Shown in pieces: positions 36,901-48,671 of a stretch of 64,000 nt of DNA (position 1 is the first letter of the stretch; every line of letters begins with the position of its first letter). The position numbers and the translations under genes were made by a program. Source of the stretch: Stenogyne calaminthoides (lineage: Eukaryota > Streptophyta > Magnoliopsida > Lamiales > Lamiaceae); contig JBBCBC010000002.1 of the NCBI GenBank assembly GCA_037126765.1, forward strand, positions 46,256,889 to 46,320,888, given 5' to 3'. The notes beneath the pieces were generated by a model that did no database searches, was not told the DNA's origin, and worked only from the letters and a program-made list of their open reading frames with translations.

Positions 36901-38714
36901 AAAAAAAGTAAACCTTAGTAGATTTTCCAATGAAAAAAATATAAAAGAAAAACAAAATGTCAAACACCATAAAACCATAAATAACCCAAATGCATGTAAG
37001 AGAATACCTCATTAGCACCAGTTGTGTCATCTACATGGAATTCCAATGTGACATCATTTTTTCCTTGAAGTTGGGTCTGTGCTACATCCGCTAGAGATAT
37101 CTCAAACGCTTCCTTGGCTCCCACAAGAAAAGTAAGTGTATTACCTGAGAATCAACACAAAAACATCTTAACAAAACATATGGCAAACAAAGCAGTTGTT
37201 TTTATCAAGTGCATGTGATATTTGTTATTCAGACATGTATTAGAAGAATAGCTGAAATTTTTTACATCAACACCCAGGTCAAAAATGACAAAACATTGAA
37301 ACAATGACCAAATTTATTAACCAGCAGATGTAAATGACAAACAACCTAAAATACAAAATTGGATATACCATTTAAATTAGAAGTAAAAGGTAAATCAGAT
37401 TCGTAAGACATGTATATACCATTTAAATCAACTTCTCCCCAATTTTTTCCACTAACAGAGAGCTGCTTCTCCTCTGGTATTGTCCCAAAATTGGATTGGA
37501 AATATGTATTCAGACTGGCAACATCCTGCACAACAAGCAACCACAAATATCAGAATTAATAGTTCGTTCTTACAGATGAGAGTTCCATCTGTTGAAGGCA
37601 CACAAAGATGTGAGAGAAAATAAACAAGAAGAATAGGTGGACTGATTTGTGATTGTATAAAGTGTCTTTACGACTTTACCACCTCTTCAATTACAAGAAA
37701 TTCAATCCAATACTAACTTAAATATTCATAAACTAAAAACACATCGTCCAAAGAACTCGTTAAATGTTAACAAAGTCAAACAATAGATATATATTCACCT
37801 GATCTCGAAAAACCAGTGAATTTATAATAAAGGCCATCTTTAGTCCGAACTCCAAGTTGATTAGAACGAGGAACCTTCATCCATGTAAGGCCCAGCAAAT
37901 CAGACTTATCAACTTCAACAGACTTGCCACCACCTTGTTTCTTCCATACTACCCCACCTGAATAAACTTTGAGCTGCCCAGGATTCTGCCAAGCAAATGA
38001 TAGGAAAATTGAAATTGCTTTTCCTCAAATGAAATAAAAGAGTTTGTGTCTTTTACACCACCAACTCTACAAAATCTATTATTCCGGAATGAAAAAATGC
38101 CTGGGAAATCCTAATTTAATTTGCATCTTCATTTCCTTTATCTACATTCTTCTTACTCCTCTAAACAAGCCACTTCAGTTATCCAGCAGAAAATATAATC
38201 AAAACCTGGGCAATTATTGTAAGAAATATGTAATCCAACACCATTCATATTTCTTCATTCACTTTTCAAACCCTAATTTCACCTCTTTGTGGAGTCGAAA
38301 TGGCGGATTTTCACCCCAAAAATACAAAAAGTAATAATGTTGAAAGCCTTAGAAAAAGAAGGGAGAATATAAAATCGATCGACCAACTTTCACAAAACCA
38401 GAAATCTGTAATACACCACAAGAAGTTCCTACTCCTCAGATTAAGGATCCAGGAATATTCACACAAAACCCTAGAAAACCTTAACGATAAACATTCACAA
38501 TGTATACAGAGGCAATCAAGACGAACAGCTTTTCCGATGCAAAAACATCACCAAACCGACCATAAGAACTAAGGTAGGCTCTAAAATCCCAAACGAAAAG
38601 GAACACCCAAGAAATGAAGCAACTTAATAGTCGAAAAAGAAAGAAAAATATTGAACTTACAGTTCCTCCACGGCCACCGAGAGAGATACTGTTAAACGAA
38701 TGACCATCCGCCAT
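33981..38714 (-). CDS. SSRP1: FACT complex subunit SSRP1 (histone chaperone, HMG box)
   Basis: FACT (SPT16 plus SSRP1) loosens and reassembles nucleosomes during transcription and replication in the nucleus (family knowledge). Exon 1 (38661-38714) encodes MADGHSFNSISLGGRGGT. Exon 2 (about 37801-37986) gives NPGQLKVYSGGVVWKKQGGG and DLLGLTWMKVPRSNQLGVRT, the N-terminal PH-like domain. Later exons give SLNTYFQSNFGTIPEEKQLS, SLADVAQTQLQGKNDVTLEF, FRDKIVSMADVGAGGEDAV and the middle SSrecog domain, then an acidic stretch (NQAAGDESDEE), a Lys-rich tract, and an HMG box (DPNAPKRAMSAFMFFSNTER, then GKVLGERWNKMT) before the stop at 33981. Length is about 640 residues over more than a dozen exons. Homopolymer indels interrupt the frame near 35557, 35300, 35690 and 37810. 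Confidence 0.93.
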
Positions 38715-41206
38715 TGCAGTAACGAATAGAGGAAACTGAAAGAGCGGAGTTCAGCTGCGGTATATATGATGAACGGAGTGCGCACTGCGCTAATGTCACG
38801 CTGTGGCGCGAAAATGAATTTATCGTCTGCAAGTCGGTTCATATATGGGCCGATATTTTGATTATGGGCCGATAATAAACAAGAAAAGAGCCCAATAAAG
38901 TTTTGATAGGGTCACTCTTAGGTCCAAAGTCCACTTATAACTTATTCGTTGGTTCAACTCCTTTTTAAAATTATTCCTAAGTGCAAAAATAGGGCTAAAA
39001 AGACTACAATACCCTTAATTCTAATTTGAAGATTTCCACCTGACACACCTGACTCCTCTGTCATTTTTTCATCTTTCTCCATCTTTCTTCATTTTTTCCA
39101 TCATTCTTCCTTTGTTTATTTTCACTTTTTCATAAAATTGTTCTCCATCTCTTTTCATTTTTTCCATCATCCTTTCTTCAATTTTTTCCACTTTTCAAAA
39201 AATTTTTGTCACATAAAAGCACAAAAAATTCAAGAAATTACAGATAGTAAACCAAAAAATTACACATTCACAAGAAAACATTACAAAAATTTATCCTCTA
39301 AAAATTTTAAAATTGCATGTAAATATTATACAAAAATTTACACGTAAATTCAATAAAAAATTCATCTTCATACAAAATTACATATTTTCGTACTCATGTT
39401 CATCTCCAAGTCATAGGCTGGTGAGTCCCAATTTCAAATCCAAATCCACCTTACCAGGTAAGTCTCTCCAACCGCCAAAACATCACCAGATCCGTCCCCC
39501 ACAAAACACCACAAAAAACAACAAATCTATAAATAAATGCAAAAATAGAAGAGTCGAGATCCAAGCAAAGAAAAACTTCATGATTGTTGGATTAATTTAC
39601 CTTGGAATAGAAGAATCCAAAATAAACCAAAAATCCCAGAATCGAAGCAAAATAAAACAAAAAAATATTATGATAAAAAATAATATTAGTTGTTTAATGG
39701 GTTAGAATTGGTTAATGTATCTAATAAGTAATAGTAACATCGAATATTTAAAAAATATAGTTTGGTCAGCCTCGGCCCAAGAGGCACCGATAAGTTGAGT
39801 TTTATGAGTCCACAAATTTCTTCGGGGGCCCAAGATGTATATCAATATATGTATATGCACCACACATATTGGATGATATAATTAATATATTATTTTACAA
39901 ATAATTATGGTCGGAGTAAACAATGTTGGAACTATGCTCGGATCTTTATTTTTATATTTGGGTGTGTGTTATGACTTGTAAGGTGGAAATATAGAATTTA
40001 AGTGATTATTTTAGTTTGTATTTATATATAGTGCTTCATTTCTTTGTATTTTTATTATGCATACATTACGCAACTCAAAAAGTTGAAAATTGTTAATAAA
40101 ACATCATTTTACGATCAAAAGAAGAGGTAAACATTAAAACACGAGAATTCATAGTATTCATGTATTTTTTTTATAGTAGTATTTTGTCCCTATACTCCTG
40201 CAAAATTAGTTTGATTTCTCAACAACATTTTCAATTCTTAAAAAATAACTATAGGCCGCAGAATATTACATCAGCGGATTCCATAGTTAACATCGCCGTC
40301 GTATAAGTTAGTTCCCAGTGTGGAAGCAAAACCGAAATTAAAACCATAATTAGCTGTTGTTTAGTTATAAGCCAACAAAAATCAACATATTTTAACAGAA
40401 TTAATTCAGATGATGTATCCAAGAAAATGCTCAAGTGTAACCTTATGCTACACCACCTGTCAATTCCTTCTGACTTCTCCATTGATAGTGATTTGCAATA
40501 ATTTTACAACAATTTTATATATGTACTGCATTCTCCATTGATAGTGATTTGTAATAATTTTGCAGCAATTTTAACAATACTTGGTTTATTATAACTGCAA
40601 TCAATTCCTATAAGTTTAATTCTAACTGTTTTCTTTACAACCGAATTTGCGACACATCTGAAAATAAAAAAATCTATTCTCTACGTTTTCATTTCTTTAA
40701 TTTTTTAAAATTTTGAAAAGAGAGGGTGACACAGGAAAAATGGGCTCGTTTCATTTTTTAAGTACTCGTGTGCACTAATTTTCCATCTTGTATTTTATAC
40801 ACAATTATATACAAAAAAATGAAAAGAAAAAAGAGATGAAATATGATGACATATAGCATAGAGTTGTACATCGCTTGTACGATGCAACTAATACTTTCTA
40901 GAAAAACAAATAATACCATTTCAAAGTACATTTCATTTGTACAATGTACATGGTGTATAGAAGTTTTTGTGTATAGCAAAATGTGTGGAAAAATCTGTTT
41001 TGTCGCAAGCTAATAGAATTCCTTGTTTACATCTTCATTCTTGTCATCACTGCAACAACTAAAGACAGAAGATAATAAGCCAAAAAAAGCAAAAAAAAAA
41101 AAAAAGGCATGAATCCTATGGAAATCCAGATCATATTTAAGTAGAAAGTGCAGAATTACAGAAGAAAATTGAAGAGGAAACACTTGAAGAAATAAAGTAA
41201 GTGAAT
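38715..41206. other. Intergenic between SSRP1 and the AP2 cluster
   Basis: The divergent genes share this spacer. The first few hundred bases are the SSRP1 promoter side. The rest is AT-rich with T-runs (39060-39200); a block of about 45 bp starting TTCTCCATTGATAGTGATTT is repeated at 40475 and 40531. Long ORFs at 39138-39705 are Lys/Asn-rich low complexity. Confidence 0.45.
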
Positions 41207-42780
41207 ATGGAAATGACAATGATAAAGAGTGAAGAAAACCTCGGTAAATTTCACGTGAGCACGGCCGGGGAGGCTCCTCAGGCGCCACGTGTTAAACGTA
41301 GACGAAGAGATTCAGGTGCCGTTTCTCAGCAGCAAGTGTTGAACCAAGAAGCAGGAGTAATAGCAACACCAACCACTGTGAAAAGAAGTTCAAAATATCG
41401 AGGCGTAAGTAGGCATAGATGGACAGGTAGATATGAAGCACACTTGTGGGACAAACTATCATGGAATATTACTCAGAAGAAGAAGGGAAAACAAGGTTTC
41501 TTACACTTTATGATCAATTGTTTCTTTATGTTAGATTTTATGTCATAATATTGATCAAAATCTGTGTTTTCTTTCATGGCCTCCTCCTTTTGGATTGAAC
41601 CTGAAATTGTACAGTTTATCTTGGTGAGTAAAGTTTTTATTATGGATTGAATCTGAAAACAAAAACTGAAACTGATCGCTCGTTTTTTCGTTTAATCTTT
41701 AGGAGCTTATGATGATGAGGAAGCAGCCGCAAGAGCATATGATTTAGCTGCACTAAAGTATTGGGGAACATCAACTTTCATTAATTTCCCTGTATGACTC
41801 TAAGCTGCAGTACTGTCCTTGTCCCATAACTCATAATTCCCAGTTTTTTTACCTTTTTTTTTTTTTTTTCATTTCTCTAGGTAACTGATTATGAAGCAGA
41901 AATCGAAATCATGCAAACTATGACAAAAGAAGAGTACCTAGCTTCATTGAGAAGGTAATCAAGTGTTCTCATCTCATTTAGTCATTTTATGTTTTTTCAT
42001 ATGTTGGATGAAAAAATGACACAATTTCATGGTTCTGTAGAAAAAGTAGCGGCTTTTCAAGAGGTGTCTCAAAGTACAGGGGAGTTGCAAGGTACGTATA
42101 TGGAATCTCAAATCATATGAAGAAACCAGTTTTAAGATAAAATCTTTGGGAAAATAACCAAATGTGTCGAAAAAATATGCAGACACCATCATAATGGAAG
42201 ATGGGAAGCAAGAATAGGACGCGTTTTTGGGAATAAGTATCTATACCTTGGCACTTACAGTACACAAGAAGAGGCAGCGCGTGCTTATGATATTGCAGCA
42301 ATAGAATACAGAGGGATCAATGCGGTTACTAATTTCGACTTGAGCAACTACATCAGATGGTTGAAGCCAGGAATGAACACTCCAATTCCTGCACAAGAAA
42401 CAAAAACGAGCTCAATTTTGCCGTCTCTCTCGTCCCCCTTCCTAGCAAGAGAGGAGTCTGTCTCTCCCAGTTTGAAAAGAAAATCTTTTAGTGTAGATGA
42501 TTTACAGTCATTTTCTTGCAATTTACCTATTAGTCCTTGTAGCAAGCCTTCTCCAACGGCCTTAAGCCTACTGTTGAGGTCTTCTTTATTTAGAGAGCTT
42601 CTTGAGAAGAACTCGAACGAGCCAGAAAAAGAAATTCAAGACACGGAAAACCAGGCACAGGTGGTGGGGAGTGACGAATATGGAGGGGTATTTTGCGGTG
42701 GAAATGAAGATATCTGTCTCGACTATGATTGTTCAGACGCGATCGGAGACAATAACTTGGGCTTGGCCACTATTTTCTGA
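41207..42780 (+). CDS. WRINKLED-like AP2 transcription factor A (intact, two AP2 domains)
   Basis: Two-AP2-domain factor of the WRI1/WRI3/WRI4 clade, which activates fatty-acid, glycolytic or cuticle genes in plants (family knowledge). Six exons: 41207-41495, the 9-bp microexon 41615-41623, 41703-41791, 41881-41954, 42041-42091 and 42183-42780, total 369 residues in one open frame. A basic stretch (RVKRRRRDS) is a likely nuclear signal. Domain 1: SKYRGVSRHRWTGRYEAHLW, then VYL from the microexon, then LAALKYWGTSTFINFP. The linker EEYLASLRRKSSGFSRG is the clade hallmark. Domain 2: SKYRGVARHHHNGRWEARIG, then YLYLGTY and IAAIEYRGINAVTNFDLS. The tail contains SPTALSLLLRSSLFRELLEK. The ATG at 41207 is preferred because a stop at 41198 precedes it. 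It lacks the intron that copies B and C keep in domain 2. Confidence 0.9.
41615..41623 (+). other. 9-bp microexon encoding VYL
   Basis: TTTATCTTG lies between an acceptor (ACAG, 41611-41614) and a donor (GTGAG, from 41624). Joined to the G at 41495 and to GA at 41703 it reads V-Y-L-G. This tiny exon is known from WRI1-type genes, where the VYL motif is needed for function. Confidence 0.9.
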
Positions 42781-43232
42781 TCTTGACATGCTGTCAACTC
42801 GAGCTTTCTGTACATATTTAGGATTCCAGTTGGGGAAACTGAAAATCTGTATTACATCAACTTGTATGTAAGATAAACTGTAAACAATATCTTGAAGGCA
42901 TATAAAGAATTCTCGACAGCTCTATGTTTTAAAAATTTATATCTTTCCCATTGTGGACATTCTTATGAGTTGTGATGCCAGTGTTATTGTGACCATTTAT
43001 TGCTGATGATCATCCATTAATATGCAATCTGTGCTTGAAACTTATTCTAGATTTCTCTTATTATTGAACCATAGCAGTTAAAAGGTAGATTAGGGAGATG
43101 AAGTAGTCTTGAATAAAAGTTGACAGCCATTAATAACCCCATAGGGACACACGTTTTTTCTTAACCTTAAATTAACTGCTAAAAGTATCTCTATGAATTT
43201 CCAATATGTCACTTCAAGATGAAATCAAAAAG
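42781..43232. other. Copy A 3' UTR and spacer
   Basis: Downstream of copy A. Parts resemble 44220-44460 beyond the relic, suggesting they were in the duplicated unit. Confidence 0.4.
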
Positions 43233-44165
43233 GTTACTGTTAGAAGTCTTCTTTATTAGAGAACTTCTTGAGTATAATTCAAAATTGTCGGTTGACGAAT
43301 TTCATAGTGGTGACTGGTGATGAATATGGAGGGATCTTTTGTGGTGGACTTAAGGGGTGTTTTGAAACATTACTTTTGCTTAAAAAACACTTTCTTTTTT
43401 TTTTTGAAAAAGCTGGGTCACACCAGCTTTAAAAAGAAGTGCTTCCAACTGTTTCACTATTGTTTCAAAACAGGTACTTAGGGGCTTGTGGTTCAATTAT
43501 TTTAAAGGAAATAGTAATGAGAATCATGGATAATGATTTATGATGAGAATAATGATTACATTATTAGTGTAATAGTGGAATGAAACGAGGAGAAATGATT
43601 ATAGGAGAGAAGATAGTTAATCAAAATGGGGCTATGATTACCTTATTTTGAGTCTCATTAGTTGATCATTTCTTATTCACATCAACCACTACAATTACTC
43701 CCAATAGCCCGTTTGATTAGTGGTATGAGATTTGGATGGATATGAAATCATGTGATATATTTTATTTACTCATTTAATATATTTGACAATTTCAAAGTGT
43801 TTGTTATGATGTATTTAAACTCATGATTTATTTAAGTTAGTTGACATCATGTAATTATGTTTGGTATTATGAATACCACATAGGAGCTGGGATATATAAT
43901 CATATCAAAATTGGAAAAGGAAGCACGGGCTTTCGGGCCAAAGGAAAAAGCCATCAATTATATCAAACACTTGAAAAGATGAGATATGATTTGTTTCTCT
44001 CTCTTTTCCTTTCTTTTCCCATATAACAAACGGGCTCCAAAGTTCATTGTAATTATCATTCTCATTGAAGAATTTTGAACCAAGCGCCCCACTAATATAT
44101 CCATCTCGACTATGATAGTTCAAATGGAATTGGAAGTATCTGCCTAGGCATGGCCACTAATTTCT
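43233..44165 (+). pseudogene. WRINKLED-like relic (3' end only), split by an insertion
   Basis: 43233-43340 matches the copy A coding end (the AGGTCTTCTTTATTTAGAGA region and GACGAATATGGAGGG). The match resumes at about 44096-44165 (CTCGACTATGAT, GGCATGGCCACTA), exactly where copy A continues at about 42711. The intervening 43341-44095 is inserted DNA. Only the last exon is represented, with several frameshifts, so this is a dead fourth copy. Confidence 0.75.
43341..44095. mobile_element. Nested inserted DNA in the AP2 relic
   Basis: Interrupts the relic. It contains a short inverted-repeat element at about 43356-43472 (GTGTTTTGAAAC and GTTTCAAAACAG ends) and a second at about 43704-44036 (GCCCGTTTGATTA and CAAACGGGC ends). 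It probably represents successive MITE insertions; classes are not certain. Confidence 0.5.
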
Positions 44166-44460
44166 GGTTTAAACATGTCATTGAGTTTTCTGTGTGTGTA
44201 CTCAAATTATGTACTCTTCAAGCATGTTCATTTATGTTTGATGATCATCTGTTAATGCCCAAAACTGAGATGGAATCTTATCCTAGAACCTTATGGCTGA
44301 AATTAGTGTACCCCCATTATGATCTCCAACAATTTGAACCATATGTGAAATTGCCTGCCATGCTATCGCAATCTTGAGATATCAAGATTTTGCTTCTATT
44401 GAATTTCAGCTTAAATTGAGTCCCAGTCTTTTCTATCTGATGAATAAAAGTTGAGGCACA

Positions 44461-44590
44461 CTTGCGTGAGATGGTCTCACAGTGAGACGAGGCATAATTT
44501 GGGCATTGACGCTCTAACACTTTGGGAGGGGTAGGTGTTAATTTGAACTAATTTGTACCCTGTCTCATCTGAGGTTTTTTTCATAAAAGT
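44461..44590. repeat. Dispersed repeat (copy 1 of 2 in the window)
   Basis: The segment with GTGAGACGAGGCATAATTTG, ACACTTTGGGAGGG and TGTCTCATC resembles 57858-57975 in the same orientation. Likely a fragment of an unidentified dispersed element. Confidence 0.5.
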
Positions 44591-45118
44591 TGAATCAGAC
44601 AAGTCCTCAGATTATGAACAGGATAAACCTTGTTCACTTTTCCAGAAAACTAATTGGCTGTAACCGAAAAAAGTTCCTGATTTTTGTTGTTTGTGTTAAT
44701 TTATTTTCATATTAGGTTTCGGCATTAAATTCCTTTAATCTGGGAAAAGTATGAGATAGCAAAATATCTTTAAGGGAACAAACAAGAGCTGCTCCAAGAA
44801 ATTCTATTTTTTGCATAATACCAGGTAAAGATCCTTACATAAAGTGCTTACAAAACAGTAGTTGTTAGTTTCGTTATGATTTATGCTTGAAACAGAGAAT
44901 GCCATATAAACCGAAGATACCCCAAGAAAATGATCAACAATTAACATAAATGTTACTCCCTACACATTATTCCTATGCCTAGATACTCTACACGGGTTAT
45001 CAATTTTGTCTCAAGCTTACATTAGTTCATTGGAATCATCTCCATTTCCATCCTTTACGATAGAACTTATAGCAACATATGATAAAAAACATAATAAAAC
45101 CAAACCAAGAATAAACCT

Positions 45119-45125
45119 TATATAA
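45119..45125 (+). promoter_or_regulatory. TATA box of AP2 copy B
   Basis: TATATAA lies 79 bp before the copy B ATG at 45204. The flanks are shared with copy C, where the same motif is at 48563-48569. Confidence 0.55.
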
Positions 45126-45203
45126 GCAGACGGGATTTCATTCTAGCTATATCAGGAGAAAAACGAGCAAGGAAAGTACCTTATAGAAATTAAACGCAGA
45201 AAA

Positions 45204-46756
45204 ATGGCAATGGTGGTGACGGAAAGTGAAGGGTGCCAAAAGAGGCAATACACGTGCATGAAAGATGGTGAAATTCCTCAAGCTAAGCCTGTTAAGCGTC
45301 GAAGAAGAGATTCAAATGCTTCAGTGGTCGTTAACACCGAACAAGGATGTTACTCAACTTCTGTGCCAAAAACTGTAAAGAGAAGTTCAAGATTTCGAGG
45401 CGTTAGTAGGCATAAATGGACAGGAAGGTACGAGGCACATTTATGGGACAAGCTCACATGGAATGTTACTCAAAAGAAAAAAGGGAAACAAGTCTACCTT
45501 GGTGAGTATTCTTTCCTTTTCAGCACTAACTATTGACAATTTTCTATTAAACTTTTTCCAGTTTTGAAATATAAAAACTTAGGCCTGAAGATCAATTTAT
45601 ATCTCCTCAGGTGCCTATGATGAAGAGGAAGCTGCAGCAAGAAGCGTCGATTTAGCTGCGTTGAAGTATTGGGGAACATCAACTTTCACCAATTTTCCAG
45701 TAAGTATTCTAAAAATACCATAAGTGCCACATGGTATGCATTCTCAAATACTTACCAATCCCTCTTTACAATTGCTGCAGATATCCGAGCACGAAAAAGA
45801 AATTGAAATTATGCAGACTGCCACAAGACAGGAGTACCTAGCTTCATTGAGAAGGTAGATTTTAGCAACTTAACCATTTAATGTGATGAAAAATAGATTA
45901 TCAGTGTTGAAATGGATGTTTAACAAATCAAAACCTTCCATACTGCAGAAAGAGCAGTGGGTTCTCAAGAGGAACGCGAACAGCGTGCAGAGGAGTCAAA
46001 GGCACGTAATCCAGAGTTATGATCAATTGATCACTTTCCAGTTCACGTAAATTTAGCCGATGATTCTAAATTTATCAATGCAATCAATTGCAGACACCAT
46101 CAGAACAGAAAATGGGAAGACAGGATAGGAAGAGTCTTCAGCAATAAGTACCTTAACCTCGGCACCTGCAGTAAGTAAACTAACCCAACTAAAGCACAAG
46201 AAAGAAATCAAGTGTAAAATGGTATCAATATCAGACCAAGAATAACATTTTACAATTTAATATCATTAAATAATAATAAAATTTCTGCAGGTACCCAAGA
46301 AGAGGCAGCTCGAGCATACGACATGGTATCAAGGGAGTACAAAGGATGAATGCCACCACAAACTTTGACTTGACTACCAATATAACATGGTTAAATTCAG
46401 GGAAAAACAATTCAGTTCCAGTACAGGAAAGAAGATTTAGTACAGAATCTGAGGAAGAATTATCATCTCTTTGCTCGGGTATAAAAATGCACTACTCCTT
46501 CTTACCAGCAAAATCTTGTAGGATAAATGCCATGAACACACGAGAGAATTATGGAAGAAGTATCTCATTCAATTCATGCAGAAGATCTTCATCACCGACT
46601 GCTTTGGATCTGCTACTAAGATCTTCGGTATTCAAAAGAATTGGTTGAGAAGAACTTCGAATCTGTCTGAAAAAGAGAGTATTGAGGAAAATGCCAAGTC
46701 CCTGCAACAAGGAATGTATTCCCAGTTCCCACATTCCATTTTCGCACAACTTCAAT
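45204..46756 (+). pseudogene. WRINKLED-like AP2 factor B (degenerating)
   Basis: Exon 1 (45204-45501) reads MAMVVTESEGCQKRQYTCMK, AKPVKRRRRDSNAS and RFRGVSRHKWTGRYEAHLWD, and continues directly into VYL, so the microexon is fused to exon 1. Further exons: 45611-45699, 45781-45854, from 45949, about 46094-46171, and from 46291. Domain 2 is eroded: where copy C has MYRGVAR this copy has CRGVKGT; then HHQNRKWEDRIG and NLGTC replace conserved residues. AAREYDL-type residues are also changed (RSVDL). After YDMVSREYKG a stop at about 46347 cuts the frame; the tail (NFDLTTNITWLNSG, SPTALDLLLRSSVFK) survives in another frame. Amino-acid changes at invariant AP2 positions argue for real decay, not only sequencing error. 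Confidence 0.78.
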
Positions 46757-48562
46757 AAGACAATAACCACGGGATACAGTCGCAAGGATCATTCCATCGT
46801 GATTCCAAGTAGCAAAACTGGGGTGGCCCGGATCTGCTAATTAGCACAAACTCAATTATAGTTTTTATATGTTGATACATGTATATATGAAGAGTTGAAA
46901 GTAAGACTGATGAGTAAAGCAGGGACTTTTCGTAAATATGAAATAACTTTTTTTGTGCCAACTTTTTTTGATAGGAAACAGAATTTTATTGCTGTAAGAA
47001 ATGAAAAAGGGATGAGAAATCCCTTGTGGTAGCTAACAAACAGCCAAACAAACAAAAATTACAAAGCCAAATTCCAACTCATTAATTATTAATTATTAAG
47101 AAAAAAAAAGGCAAATAAACAACTTTTAAATGAGACCTAAAAAGCTACTCTATACTTCAACCTACCCATGCATCATCCTCTGATTCCAGCATTCTTCTAT
47201 TCCTTCTAACCTCAGTGACCAACACAATGTATGATATACTAATTTATTCATTCATTTCAAACCAAAAGAAAGCTCGAAAAAAAAAAAATTTGATTAGGGG
47301 TATAACTGTGGAATCAACTCATAGTCAGTAACTTCCACTGAGCAATAAAATTTCAAAATGGTGACATCTTGCATTGATTAAAAATGTATTTTTGTCGCAT
47401 CAGAAAAATCCCCATGCAGAGAACCATCTCATTGGGATCCGAATCAAATGGGACAGGACTCCTTAGTTAAATCAGATGGGAGTAGGTATGAGGATTCCTG
47501 GTTCCTTGAAGCATCAAATGAGATGGGGGGACTCCTCGATTAAATCGTGGTTGGGGAGAGGGATGGGGATACCCAATTCCTTGAGGTGGGGACGTTTTTA
47601 TTGTTTTGATAACAATATATAATTATTTAGGTTATCCTAACTCATTTTTTTCTTTTTTAATATCCCATTCCTTCAATTCTCCTGAGGAATAGAAATCAAA
47701 ATAAGTGGTTATTCATGGAATATAGTATTTCTCATGAAGATTGTTACTTAAACCTCCCTTCACTGTATCAACAATTTAAATCTCATTAATCATGAGTAAA
47801 ATTACTGAAATGTACAATTAGGCTAGTAGCAAACCAAAACAACAGAACATGCTGTGTTCCTGATTACCACACTCTGCACACCAGAGCCATCCACTGCATT
47901 TGCTACAGGAACTGCTATCAGGATTTATAGGTGTTACTATAGCATTTAAAGTGCAAGCAATCTCCAAAGAACCTCCTAATATTATTTCTGATATGCCTCA
48001 TGTTTAACCCCCTCCAGTATCCTTTTATTTTTTGTCGGTACACAATGTTTAAGTATGACCTCATGACGTGAAGACTGAAGAGTAAGTAAAAAAAAAAAAC
48101 AAGAATCGTGGCAAGAAAAAGTCTTCAAGATATTTTTTTTACATAGTACCAGGTAGGAATCTTGTCTACATGTCTAACTATGAATAGTGTCCTAACTCTT
48201 TGAAAAGGTTAAGCATTTTTCATCGATGCTAACAAGGTAGAAGGTGCTAGCTTTATATATCTTATGCTGGAACCATAAGAGACCAAATAAACTAAAGATA
48301 CCCCCCCAAGAACATGAACAAAAATACATATAAATTGATATAAAATTGTTGCACGTACCTACTGGCTACTACCACATAAGAAATTTTACACAGTGATTTG
48401 ACTAATTCACCTTTAGTTAACACTTTATTCCTCGTCTAGATACCGTGACAGGGACTAGTAGTTTGTCAAGCGTTAGTAGTCATCTCCATTTTTGTCCTTG
48501 TACAATAAAAAGTCATAGCAACATCAGACAACACATTATAAAACCAAAAGAAGCATAAAACT
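46757..48562. other. Spacer between AP2 copies B and C
   Basis: No gene. 47400-47600 holds degenerate G-rich repeats (GGACTCCTTAGTTAAATC and GGACTCCTCGATTAAATC versions). From about 48120 onward the sequence resembles the copy B upstream region (about 44780-45200), so the duplicated unit carried its promoter. Confidence 0.45.
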
Positions 48563-48569
48563 TATATAA
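48563..48569 (+). promoter_or_regulatory. TATA box of AP2 copy C
   Basis: TATATAA lies 103 bp before the ATG at 48672, in a region aligned with the copy B promoter. Confidence 0.5.
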
Positions 48570-48671
48570 ACACACTTCATTTCATTTTAGCTGAAAGGAG
48601 AAAAACAAGTTCTCAATTGAACATTTGTAAGAAAAACGATAAACGAAGTACCTTGCAAAGAATACCAAAAT

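Noticed and set aside
39138..39705. ORFs of about 70-130 codons
   Set aside because: Lys/Asn/Phe-rich translation of AT-rich low-complexity DNA; no domain or start context.
41201..41206. Start of AP2 copy A at 41201
   Set aside because: The codon there is GTG directly after an in-frame TAA; the first ATG is at 41207.
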